Origin: an uncultured Bacillota bacterium
Lineage (GTDB): Bacteria > Bacillota_I > Bacilli_A > RF39 > UBA660
Assembly (NCBI GenBank): GCA_948466105.1
Contig: CAOJZR010000045.1
Coordinates: forward strand, 1 to 5,787
Reading direction: 5' to 3'
DNA length: 5,787 nucleotides
A model generated the notes under the pieces. The model was not told where the DNA came from. It did no database searches and saw only the letters and a program-made list of their open reading frames with translations. Within the stretch, counting starts at the first letter, position 1, and every line of letters begins with the position of its first letter. This document shows, one piece after another, positions 1-5,586 of the stretch. A program made the translations under genes and the position numbers.

Positions 1-65
1 GATATACCCCCCCCCCGGGATTGACGGTTTGCAAACGCATTGTCTTTCTTACCATTTATTTTCAT
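1..65 (-). CDS. 5' end of an unidentified gene with a poly-G tract (partial)
   Basis: This is the start of a protein gene that leaves the window after 21 full codons, so no function can be assigned. The ATG (63-65) is preceded by AAGGAG (77-82) 11 bases upstream, a slightly long but usable spacing. A promoter-like pair lies further upstream at 110-138. The visible peptide is MKINGKKDNAFANRQS followed by RGGGI; it is basic and polar, with no signal peptide or recognisable motif. The Arg-Gly-Gly-Gly stretch is encoded by a run of ten G. Gain or loss of one G would change the reading frame, but all three frames stay open over the few bases visible, so I cannot say which is the productive length. 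The gene follows rplQ on the same strand but behind a terminator, so it is probably transcribed separately. The SD, promoter and clean start support a real gene; the short length leaves moderate doubt. Confidence 0.5.
   Translation of the reverse strand, partial: MKINGKKDNAFANRQSRGGGI
7..16. repeat. Homopolymer tract, ten C on + (ten G on coding strand)
   Basis: Ten consecutive C on the plus strand are followed by GGG, giving a CCCGGG hexamer at the junction (14-19). On the minus strand this is a ten-G run within codons 17-20 of the partial gene that starts at 65. No other G/C homopolymer of comparable length occurs in this AT-rich window. G tracts of this size near a 5' end are known slipped-strand (phase-variation) sites. 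The run is close to the window edge, so a sequencing or assembly artefact is also possible. Confidence 0.9.
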
Positions 66-98
66 ATAATTAACAACTCCTTATTATTTTTTTATCAT

Positions 99-116
99 TT
101 ACTATTTATATAGTAA
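99..116. promoter_or_regulatory. Perfect 7-bp inverted repeat over the -10 region (possible operator)
   Basis: TTACTAT (99-105) and ATAGTAA (110-116) form a perfect inverted repeat around a four-base TTAT spacer. The right arm covers the putative -10 hexamer, and the left arm falls about where transcription would begin. Symmetric sites in this position are typical of repressor operators. The repeat is composed almost only of A and T, so chance is a real alternative, and an RNA hairpin role is unlikely because little of it would be transcribed. Confidence 0.35.
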
Positions 117-138
117 CACAAACACAAAAAACTGTCAC
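110..138 (-). promoter_or_regulatory. Putative sigma-A-type promoter for the partial gene at 1-65
   Basis: On the minus strand a -35-like GTGACA (133-138, five of six to TTGACA) is separated by exactly 17 bases from TACTAT (110-115, four of six to TATAAT). A start point near 100-104 would give a leader of about 35-40 bases with AAGGAG before the ATG at 65. The -10 is imperfect; the overlapping TATATA/TATAAA just downstream could serve instead with a longer spacer. AT-rich DNA yields chance -10 matches, but the -35, spacing, SD and ATG in order make this credible. Confidence 0.5.
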
Positions 139-340
139 TATAAAAAACAAAAAATATTAACAATAAGAAAAAGTTTACAATTTTTATATACTAACAGTTT
201 AAATTTATTTATTATAGTAATAACTTGATAATATGGATTAAGCATACAATCAAAAAAATTTTAAATCTTTTAAAAATTCACAATTATCATTTCACTATAA
301 TACATTATCTTCTACTGTTTAATATTTAGTAAATTTATAA

Positions 341-361
341 AAGAATAGTCAAACTATCCTT
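341..361 (-). terminator. Second hairpin downstream of rplQ, possible backup terminator
   Basis: On the minus strand AAGGATAGT (353-361) can pair with ACTATTCTT (341-349) across a TTG loop. This gives nine pairs, one of them G-U. The G-U pair would be an A-C mismatch in the plus-strand RNA, so the structure favours minus-strand transcripts. It is followed by UUAUAAAUUU, a poor U-tract. It lies about 75 bases after the main rplQ terminator and could act as a backup terminator or as a 3'-end stabilising hairpin. Confidence 0.4.
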
Positions 362-436
362 GCCTATTTAGTTCTTATTTCAAAAAATAAATTAATTTTT
401 AAATTTTTCACATATTCTTTATTTAATGACAATAAC

Positions 437-461
437 AAAAAAAGATACTAATTTGTATCTT
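437..461 (-). terminator. Rho-independent terminator embedded in the 3' end of rplQ
   Basis: On the minus strand AAGATAC (455-461) pairs perfectly with GTATCTT (442-448) across the six-base loop AAATTA. The downstream arm runs into a stretch of seven U (437-443), then G and more U. The upstream arm is the coding sequence of the last rplQ codons, and the TAG stop starts in the loop and ends on the first base of the downstream arm. The stem is AT-rich and only seven pairs, as expected for this genome. Position and U-tract make it the likely end of the whole operon. Confidence 0.72.
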
Positions 462-804
462 CATTAACTAATTCTAAAATAACCATTAAAGCATCGTCGC
501 CTCTTCTTTCAGTTAATTTTAAAATTCTTGTATATCCACCATTTCTATTTTGATATCTAACTGCAAGTTCATCAAAAACTTTTTTTACAACTTCATTATC
601 ATTGTGTAAAAAGGCTAATGCTTTTCTTCTTGCTACTAAAGATCCATCTTTACCATAAGTAATCATTTTATCAACAAATTTACGAACTTCTTTAGCTCTA
701 GTTTCTGTTGTTTCAATTCTTTCATTCATGATAACATCTTTAGTTAGATTAGCTAACATACTTCTTCTATGTTTGTTGTCGCGTCCTAATTTTCTATAAG
801 CCAT
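448..804 (-). CDS. rplQ: 50S ribosomal protein L17
   Basis: L17 is a large-subunit ribosomal protein near the peptide exit tunnel. The 118 residues match the usual bacterial length of about 115-130. The N-terminus [20 protein letters not shown] is the hallmark of the family, continuing into the conserved [18 protein letters not shown] helix at 27-43. The C-terminal part shows [17 protein letters not shown] (89-105) and the acidic ELVNE end. The ATG is preceded by TAAGGAGGA at 811-819 with good spacing, 15 bases after the rpoA stop. It is the last gene of the operon: a terminator hairpin overlaps its last codons and TAG stop. Identification is secure. Confidence 0.97.
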   Translation of the reverse strand: MAYRKLGRDNKHRRSMLANLTKDVIMNERIETTETRAKEVRKFVDKMITYGKDGSLVARRKALAFLHNDNEVVKKVFDELAVRYQNRNGGYTRILKLTERRGDDALMVILELVNEDTN

Positions 805-819
805 TTTTAATCCTCCTTA

Positions 820-1770
820 CTAGTCATCTTCTCTAAATTTAAGTCCCATATCTTTAATTTTATCAATAACTTCTTTCAAAGATTCTTTACCTAAATTTCT
901 AATTTTCATCATTTCTAATTCTGATTTTTCAGTTAAATCACCTAATGTATTAATACCCGCTCTTTTAAGACAATTATATGCCCTTACAGAGAAATCTAAG
1001 TCATCAATTGATGTCTCTAATTTCTTCATTTTTGTATCTTCTTGCTTAGCATTCATAATACCAGTCATATCTGCTATTTCACTTAAATTAGTGATAATAT
1101 TCAAGTGTTCAATAAGTATCTTAGACCCAAGTGCCATTGCATCTTCTGGTCTAATTGAACCATTAGTCTCTACATTAATAATTAACTTATCATAACTAGC
1201 ATCCTGACCTACACGAGCAGTATCAACTTCATAACTAATATTTTCAATAGGTGAATAAAGTGCATCAATAGGAATATAACCAATAGCATTATTCTCTATG
1301 AATTTTTTATTATCATTAGCTGGAACATAACCACGTCCATTAGCTATAATTAATTCCATATCTAATTTGCCGCCTTTAGCAAGTGTCGCTATTTCTTGGT
1401 CTTTATTTACAATCTCAACATCAGATGGTGTATCAATCATTCCTGCTGTAACTGGACCTTCAGTGTTAACATGTAAATGAAGAACTTGATTTTCTTTGCT
1501 ATGATTAAGTATAACAATATTTTTTAAATTTAAGATAATTGAAGTTACATCTTCAACAACACCCTCAATGGTTTGAAATTCGTGCATAACACCATCTATT
1601 TTAACTGCTACAATAGCACTACCTGGCATACTCGATAGCATTACACGACGTAAAGCGTTACCTAAAGTATGACCAAAGCCTCTTTCAAGTGGTTCTAATT
1701 CGAATTTTCCAAAACTATTACTTTCGATATAATCTACGATTTTATATACTGGTTTTTCAAAATTTAGCAT
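820..1770 (-). CDS. rpoA: DNA-directed RNA polymerase subunit alpha
   Basis: Alpha dimerises to nucleate RNA polymerase assembly, and its C-terminal domain contacts UP elements and activators. The product is 316 residues, normal for bacteria. The N-terminal domain has the dimerisation motif ERGFGHTLGNALRRVMLSS (29-47). IRPEDAMALGSKIL (207-219) closes that domain, and a charged linker (about 241-253) leads to the C-terminal domain with LDFSVRAYNCLKRAGI (258-273) and the helix-hairpin-helix IRNLGKESL (290-298). R263, N266, C267, G294 and S297 correspond to E. coli R265, N268, C269, G296 and S299; E296 replaces K298. The open frame extends 16 codons upstream, but the start chosen is the ATG at 1768-1770, preceded by AAAGGAGT, where homology begins; the extension only overlaps rpsK. 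The gap to rpsK is 17 bases. Confidence 0.97.
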   Translation of the reverse strand: MLNFEKPVYKIVDYIESNSFGKFELEPLERGFGHTLGNALRRVMLSSMPGSAIVAVKIDGVMHEFQTIEGVVEDVTSIILNLKNIVILNHSKENQVLHLHVNTEGPVTAGMIDTPSDVEIVNKDQEIATLAKGGKLDMELIIANGRGYVPANDNKKFIENNAIGYIPIDALYSPIENISYEVDTARVGQDASYDKLIINVETNGSIRPEDAMALGSKILIEHLNIITNLSEIADMTGIMNAKQEDTKMKKLETSIDDLDFSVRAYNCLKRAGINTLGDLTEKSELEMMKIRNLGKESLKEVIDKIKDMGLKFREDD

Positions 1771-1775
1771 AAAGC

Positions 1776-1783
1776 ACTCCTTT
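1776..1783 (-). promoter_or_regulatory. Ribosome binding site fixing the rpoA start
   Basis: AAAGGAGT on the minus strand sits five bases before the ATG at 1768-1770. It supports that start over an in-frame ATG 48 bases upstream, which would lie inside rpsK and add 16 residues with no counterpart in alpha subunits. Confidence 0.85.
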
Positions 1784-1787
1784 CTTT

Positions 1788-2171
1788 TTATCCACGTGGA
1801 CGTTTTGGTGGACGACATCCATTATGTGGAATAGGTGTTACATCTGTTATAGAAGTAATTTCAAGACCAGCAGTTTGAAGTGAACGAATCGCTGTTTCAC
1901 GACCAGCACCTAAACCTTTAGCATAAACCTCAACCTTTTTCATACCCATATCAACAGCAGCACGACCTGCAGCTTCTGCACTCATTCCTGCAGCATATGG
2001 AGTTGATTTTTTACTTCCTTTGAAACCTAATGTTCCAGCAGATGCCCAACTAATTGCATTACCATTCATATCACATATAGTTACAATGGTATTATTAAAT
2101 GTTGATTTAATATAAACTTTACCTTCTGGTACATTCTTTTTAACCTTACGTTTTCTTGGTTTATAAGCCAT
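1788..2171 (-). CDS. rpsK: 30S ribosomal protein S11
   Basis: S11 lies on the platform of the small subunit, contacting 16S rRNA and the mRNA exit region. The 127 residues match the usual length. Family features are the basic N-terminus ([12 protein letters not shown]), [18 protein letters not shown] (17-34), [22 protein letters not shown] (40-61) and the C-terminal signature with [17 protein letters not shown] (86-102) and [17 protein letters not shown] (110-126). AAAGGAGG (2179-2186) lies seven bases before the ATG. It follows rpsM by 21 bases and precedes rpoA by 17. There is no rpsD between rpsK and rpoA, unlike the enterobacterial alpha operon. Nothing is missing or unusual. Confidence 0.98.
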   Translation of the reverse strand: MAYKPRKRKVKKNVPEGKVYIKSTFNNTIVTICDMNGNAISWASAGTLGFKGSKKSTPYAAGMSAEAAGRAAVDMGMKKVEVYAKGLGAGRETAIRSLQTAGLEITSITDVTPIPHNGCRPPKRPRG

Positions 2172-2192
2172 ATTATAACCTCCTTTATAAAA

Positions 2193-2558
2193 CTATTTTT
2201 TCTTATTAGCAACAACTTTACCTTTACCTTTACGAGTTCTAGCATTACGAGAAGTTCTTTGACCTCTAACAGGTAAACCTTTTTTATGACGAGTACCTTC
2301 ATATGAATTAATTTCCATTTTAGTTTTAATATTCATATTTATTTCACGACGTAAATCACCCTCAGTTATATATTTATTAACTTCTTCACGAATACGTCCT
2401 AATTCATCATTATCTAAATTTTTCGCTCTTTTATTGATATCAACATTAGCATCTTTTAAGATTTTATTTGATAAACTTCTTCCTATTCCATAAATATATG
2501 TAAGTGCGATTTCTATTCTTTTATTATCTGGTACATCTATACCTTTAATACGTGCCAT
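2193..2558 (-). CDS. rpsM: 30S ribosomal protein S13
   Basis: S13 is in the head of the small subunit, forms bridges to the large subunit and touches the P-site tRNA through its C-terminal tail. The 121-residue product begins [20 protein letters not shown]. It carries the helix-two-turn-helix [14 protein letters not shown] (21-34), [19 protein letters not shown] (68-86) and the signature [24 protein letters not shown] (88-111), and ends in a Lys-rich tail. The ATG at 2556-2558 is preceded by TAAGGAGGTGT, close to a perfect anti-SD match. It follows rpmJ by 14 bases. Length and motifs are all standard. Confidence 0.98.
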   Translation of the reverse strand: MARIKGIDVPDNKRIEIALTYIYGIGRSLSNKILKDANVDINKRAKNLDNDELGRIREEVNKYITEGDLRREINMNIKTKMEINSYEGTRHKKGLPVRGQRTSRNARTRKGKGKVVANKKK

Positions 2559-2572
2559 AAAACACCTCCTTA

Positions 2573-2686
2573 TTAACCTTGTTTTTGTTTATGTTTAGGG
2601 TTAGAACATACAATAGTAATTCTCCCTTTACGCTTAATTACTTTACATTTATCACATATTGGTTTTACTGATGCTTTCTTTTTCAT
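2573..2686 (-). CDS. rpmJ: 50S ribosomal protein L36 (zinc-ribbon form)
   Basis: A 37-codon gene whose translation is [20 protein letters not shown] followed by [17 protein letters not shown]. This is a typical L36, the smallest ribosomal protein, bound to 23S rRNA on the large subunit. The zinc ligands C11, C14, C27 and H32 are all present, so it is the zinc-binding (C+) form rather than the zinc-independent paralogue. The start ATG at 2684-2686 is preceded by AGGGAGGA and the stop is TAA. It sits 15 bases after infA and 14 before rpsM, its conserved position. Its small size makes it easy to miss. Confidence 0.97.
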   Translation of the reverse strand: MKKKASVKPICDKCKVIKRKGRITIVCSNPKHKQKQG

Positions 2687-2701
2687 TATAATTCCTCCCT
2701 A

Positions 2702-2917
2702 CTAATTCCTATAGGTAATGCGCCCACGTGTTAAATCATAAGGTGACATTTCCAAGGTTACCGTATCACCTGGTAGAATGCGAATCCAGTTCATTCGGAT
2801 TTTACCAGAAACGTGAGCTATTACAATATGTTTATTTTCAAGTTCAACCTTGAAATCCCCGCCTGGTATTTTTTCTAATACCTTACCAGTTACTTGTATC
2901 ATATCTTTCTTTGACAT
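2702..2917 (-). CDS. infA: Translation initiation factor IF-1
   Basis: IF-1 binds the A site of the 30S subunit during initiation and helps IF-2 and IF-3 select the initiator tRNA. The 71-residue product is the normal length, a single S1-like OB fold. It contains [20 protein letters not shown] (23-42), the [18 protein letters not shown] core (45-62) and the RGRITYRN end. W44 in [10 protein letters not shown] is at a usually aromatic or His position. The Shine-Dalgarno AGAGGTGA (2922-2929) overlaps the end of map and includes its TGA stop, so the two are probably translationally coupled; the gap between genes is 4 bases. No KOW-domain gene lies between map and infA, unlike Bacillus subtilis. 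Confidence 0.98.
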   Translation of the reverse strand: MSKKDMIQVTGKVLEKIPGGDFKVELENKHIVIAHVSGKIRMNWIRILPGDTVTLEMSPYDLTRGRITYRN

Positions 2918-2921
2918 TCAA

Positions 2922-3668
2922 TCACCTCTTTGTAAGTATTTCATATCCACTTTTTGTGACAACAATAGTATGTTCAAAATGCGCTGACGGTAAATCATCA
3001 GCTGTTATTATTGTCCAATCATCATCTAAGATATAGACCTTAGCTGTACCTAGATTTAGCATTGGTTCAACAGCTATAACCATGCCTGCTTTTAATAGTG
3101 GACCTGTATTTTTAGTTCCATAATTAGGAACATCAGGGTCTTCGTGTAAATTACTACCTACACCATGACCAACTAATTCTTTAACAACTCCTAGGTTGTA
3201 TTTTTTAGCAACACTACTTACTATAGCTCCTATATCACCAATTCTAGCTCCTTCTTTTATAACAGAAAGACCTGCATATAAAGCTTCTTCTGTGTATTCC
3301 ATTAAATATTTTTTATCATCACTTATATTACCAACAGCGTATGTCCAAGCTGAATCACCATGATAACCTTTATAACAAGCTCCTATATCAATTGAAATAA
3401 TATCGCCATTTTTTAATTTACGATTACTTGGAATTCCATGTACAACTTCTTCATTAATTGAAGTACAAATACTAGCGGGAAAACCTTCGTAATTTAAAAA
3501 TGAAGGTGTAGCTCCAGATGCTATTATATAATCATAAGCTAATTTATCTAATTCTTTAGTTGTTACACCTGGTTTGATATGTTTTTTTAAATAATTATGT
3601 GTATCTCCTACAATTTGACCAGCTTGCTTCAAAAGTTCAATTTCACGTTCTGATTTAATACTAATCAT
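2922..3668 (-). CDS. map: Methionine aminopeptidase, type I
   Basis: Removes the initiator Met from nascent proteins when the second residue is small. The protein is 248 residues with the compact pita-bread fold of bacterial type Ia enzymes and no N-terminal extension. All expected metal ligands and catalytic residues are visible: H77 (EEVVHGIPS), D94 (ISIDIG), D105 (YHGDSAW), H168 (VGHGVG), H175 (NLHEDP), E201 (AVEPML) and E232 (HFEHTIVV). The start is the ATG at 3666-3668, preceded by AGGTGA. A GTG nine bases upstream, which opens the longest frame, lies inside that Shine-Dalgarno and is unlikely. The start overlaps the adk stop by eight bases. The stop is TGA; reading TGA as Trp would extend the protein past its family end. 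Confidence 0.97.
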   Translation of the reverse strand: MISIKSEREIELLKQAGQIVGDTHNYLKKHIKPGVTTKELDKLAYDYIIASGATPSFLNYEGFPASICTSINEEVVHGIPSNRKLKNGDIISIDIGACYKGYHGDSAWTYAVGNISDDKKYLMEYTEEALYAGLSVIKEGARIGDIGAIVSSVAKKYNLGVVKELVGHGVGSNLHEDPDVPNYGTKNTGPLLKAGMVIAVEPMLNLGTAKVYILDDDWTIITADDLPSAHFEHTIVVTKSGYEILTKR

Positions 3669-4317
3669 GTATCTCACCTAGAATTTCTTTGATTTGCTCA
3701 ATGGTTTTGGATGTTGAAATACTACTATCAACCCAATATAGTTTTTGTTTTTCCTCATAATATGAAATTACTTTTTTAGTTATAGTTTCATAGTTATCAT
3801 AACGTTTTTTTAATGTTTCCTCATTATCATCTAAACGTTTTTCAAGCGGCAGCTTACATTCATCACAAAGATTTTCAAACTTAGGCTTAAGTTCATCACT
3901 TTCTGTGTTATATACTTTTTTACATTTTGGACAACTACATCTGCCTAAAAGTCTTTTATGCGCTAAATCATAGGATATATCAAGTAATATTACCTTATTA
4001 ATTTCTATATCTAATTGATTTAATAATTCATCTAGATGTTTAGCTTGATTAATATTTCTTGGATAACCATCTAAGATGAAATGTCTAGTGTTTTTTTTCA
4101 ATTCCTGTTCAAAAAGTTCGTTTACAATTTCATCATCTATTAGTTCACCATTTAACTGTTTTTGTTCAATTCTTTTTCTATATTTGCCATTAATTTTAAT
4201 TTCACGTCTTAATAAAACCCCTGTTGAGATACATCTATATCCATACATGTTTTCCAAAATCTTTGATATTGTTCCTTTACCTGCAAGGGGAGGTGCGATT
4301 AAAATTAAGTTTTCCAT
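3661..4317 (-). CDS. adk: Adenylate kinase with divergent P-loop
   Basis: Adenylate kinase converts ATP + AMP to 2 ADP and sits in its conserved place between secY and map. The 218 residues match the long, LID-containing bacterial form. Conserved parts are STG (31-33) with R37, LDGYPRNINQ (82-91) with R87, and LLGRCSCPKC (123-132). The LID zinc cysteines are C129, C132, C151 and C154. KRLDDNEETLKKR (160-172) carries R161 and R172, followed by ISYYEEK. Two motifs depart from consensus: the P-loop is APPLAGKGT (8-16) rather than GxPGxGKGT, lacking two glycines but keeping G13, K14 and T16, and the usual Asp of STGD is V34. The ATG directly abuts the secY TAA; AAAAGAGG ten bases upstream lies in secY. 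It could be a lineage-typical active Adk or a kinase of altered specificity. Confidence 0.9.
   Translation of the reverse strand: MENLILIAPPLAGKGTISKILENMYGYRCISTGVLLRREIKINGKYRKRIEQKQLNGELIDDEIVNELFEQELKKNTRHFILDGYPRNINQAKHLDELLNQLDIEINKVILLDISYDLAHKRLLGRCSCPKCKKVYNTESDELKPKFENLCDECKLPLEKRLDDNEETLKKRYDNYETITKKVISYYEEKQKLYWVDSSISTSKTIEQIKEILGEIHD
3674..3679 (-). promoter_or_regulatory. Ribosome binding site fixing the map start inside adk
   Basis: AGGTGA on the minus strand, inside the last codons of adk, sits five bases before the ATG at 3666-3668. The competing GTG at 3675-3677 is part of this site, so it cannot use it. The position implies that map translation is coupled to adk. Confidence 0.75.
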
Positions 4318-5586
4318 TTATCTTCGGCCTCTTTTATAATTACGACTTGCTAGTTGACTTTGAATTTGCTTATATGCCTCAAGTGCGACACCAACAACAA
4401 TTAATAATCCTGTTCCACCTATACTTACAGTTGTTGGAAGATTTGTAAACATACCAAATAAAATTGGTAGTGCTGCTAATAAGCTTAAGAAAATACCGCC
4501 AACAATTGTGATTCTTTTTAAAACTTTTGTTATATATTTAGTTGTCTCTTCACCTGGTCTAATTCCTGGAATATAACCACCATTTTGATTTAAGTTATCA
4601 GCAAGTTCTTTAGGTTTTAATTGTACAAAAAATGTATAAAAATAAGTAAATCCAACAATACTAATAACATAGATTAAAAAACCTGTACCACTTGTCATAG
4701 TAAGCCATTTTTGAATAAATAAATTATATCCATCATTTTTTAGAAAAGCTCCTATTAGGGCTGGAATAGAAATAATAGCTGATGCGAATATAACAGGCAT
4801 TACTCCAGCTGAATTTAGTTTGAAAGGTATATAGTTTTGGTTTCCTATATAACTACTATTGGTTCTATTAGCATATTGAATTGGTATACGACGTTCTGCA
4901 CTTTCTTCAAAGATAATACCAATAATAACACCTAAATAAACTAAAACGAATAAAACAAATAAGACAATGCCAAGTAATTCTTTTTGGGTAGTTGTTGTAT
5001 CAATTAAAGCAGTCCAAGCAGTTGCGAACATATTAGGCATACTAGCAACAATTCCTGCCATAATAATTATTGATATACCATTACCTACTCCCTTAGCTGT
5101 TATTTGATCGCCTATCCATAAAAGTAAGGCTGTTCCTGCAGTTAAAATTAAAGAAAACTGCATATAATCCATAACGCTACCATTACCTACATAAGTAAAT
5201 GAATAAATATAACCTTGTAAGAAGGCTATCATAATACCTAATACTCTTGTTATAGCATTCAACTTGTTTCGTCCAACTTGTCCTTGTTTGGCTAGTTCTG
5301 AAAAATATGGAATAATATCTAATTGCAAAAATTGTGTAATAATGGATGCAGTGATATAAGGCATTACGCCTAAAGCAAAGATGGAAAATTTTTCCATTGC
5401 TCCACCACCCATTACATTTAAAAGTTCTAAAAAGCCAAGTCCATTTGCCCCAATTGCTTCTTTATCTATTCCAGGAACAATAATGGAAGTTCCTAACTTA
5501 AAAACAAAAAGGCAAAGAAATGTAAACAAAATTCTTTTAAGTAAATCTCTGTTTTTAGGTTTGAAGATTTCTTTTACAAGTGTCAT
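4318..5586 (-). CDS. secY: Preprotein translocase subunit SecY
   Basis: SecY is the channel of the Sec translocon in the cytoplasmic membrane, working with SecE, SecG, SecA and the ribosome. The product is 422 residues with about ten hydrophobic segments (roughly 18-36, 66-88, 111-134, 142-160, 168-188, 204-226, 258-282, 300-322, 357-381 and 387-405). Landmarks are GTSIIVPGID at the first segment, FSIFALGVMPYITASIITQF (67-86), the cytoplasmic loop with ESAERRIPIQYANR (228-241) and the C5 loop with GGYIPGIRPG (336-345). R343 there matches the SecA/ribosome-interacting Arg of E. coli. The C-terminus is short and basic (NYKRGRR). The start is the ATG at 5584-5586, with CAGAGGTGA upstream; the longer open frame adds 14 residues that only overlap rplO. 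The start shares one base with the rplO stop. Confidence 0.97.
   Translation of the reverse strand: MTLVKEIFKPKNRDLLKRILFTFLCLFVFKLGTSIIVPGIDKEAIGANGLGFLELLNVMGGGAMEKFSIFALGVMPYITASIITQFLQLDIIPYFSELAKQGQVGRNKLNAITRVLGIMIAFLQGYIYSFTYVGNGSVMDYMQFSLILTAGTALLLWIGDQITAKGVGNGISIIIMAGIVASMPNMFATAWTALIDTTTTQKELLGIVLFVLFVLVYLGVIIGIIFEESAERRIPIQYANRTNSSYIGNQNYIPFKLNSAGVMPVIFASAIISIPALIGAFLKNDGYNLFIQKWLTMTSGTGFLIYVISIVGFTYFYTFFVQLKPKELADNLNQNGGYIPGIRPGEETTKYITKVLKRITIVGGIFLSLLAALPILFGMFTNLPTTVSIGGTGLLIVVGVALEAYKQIQSQLASRNYKRGRR

Larger units (their letters stand above)
66..447. other. AT-rich intergenic region between rplQ and the next gene
   Basis: About 380 bases without a supportable gene. On the minus strand it holds the U-tract of the rplQ terminator (437-443), a second hairpin (341-361), a putative promoter (110-138) with an overlapping inverted repeat (99-116), and a Shine-Dalgarno (77-82) for the gene starting at 65. 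The middle (about 140-340) is extremely A/T-rich, with no RNA gene, CRISPR or tandem repeat that I can see. In many Firmicutes rplQ is followed closely by the ecfA/ecfT transporter genes; that continuation is absent here. Confidence 0.75.

Noticed and set aside
27..36. Ten-base palindrome GTTTGCAAAC inside the partial gene
   Set aside because: It is short, single and within coding sequence, with no spacer or partner site; not enough to call an operator or recombination site.
138..245. A 35-codon minus-strand open frame in the intergenic region
   Set aside because: No Shine-Dalgarno precedes its ATG, its peptide is just the Ile/Leu/Phe/Lys/Asn mix expected from AT-rich DNA, and its end runs into the -35 of the putative promoter.
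211..253. Weak minus-strand promoter-like boxes (TATAAT at 211-216; TTGATT at 248-253 with TATCAA 17 bases on)
   Set aside because: The TATAAT has no -35 at proper spacing and the other pair matches only four of six in both boxes. The pair at 110-138 is better placed for the gene at 65.
296..301. A perfect TATAAT on the plus strand
   Set aside because: There is no acceptable -35 at 16-18 bases upstream and no plus-strand gene downstream; it would only give antisense RNA to rplQ. Chance matches are expected in this composition.
1771..1818. Longer RpoA with 16 extra N-terminal residues
   Set aside because: The extension lies in rpsK, lacks a Shine-Dalgarno and is absent from the family; the ATG at 1768-1770 has AAAGGAGT and starts at the conserved N-terminus.
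2081..2302. Minus-strand open frame overlapping rpsK and rpsM in another frame
   Set aside because: It crosses two secure ribosomal genes and its Lys/Val/Leu-rich product resembles nothing; an out-of-frame shadow.
4076..4448. Plus-strand open frames opposite adk and the end of secY
   Set aside because: They are antisense to well-identified conserved genes, have no ribosome binding site context, and encode low-complexity Ser/Phe/Leu-rich translations.
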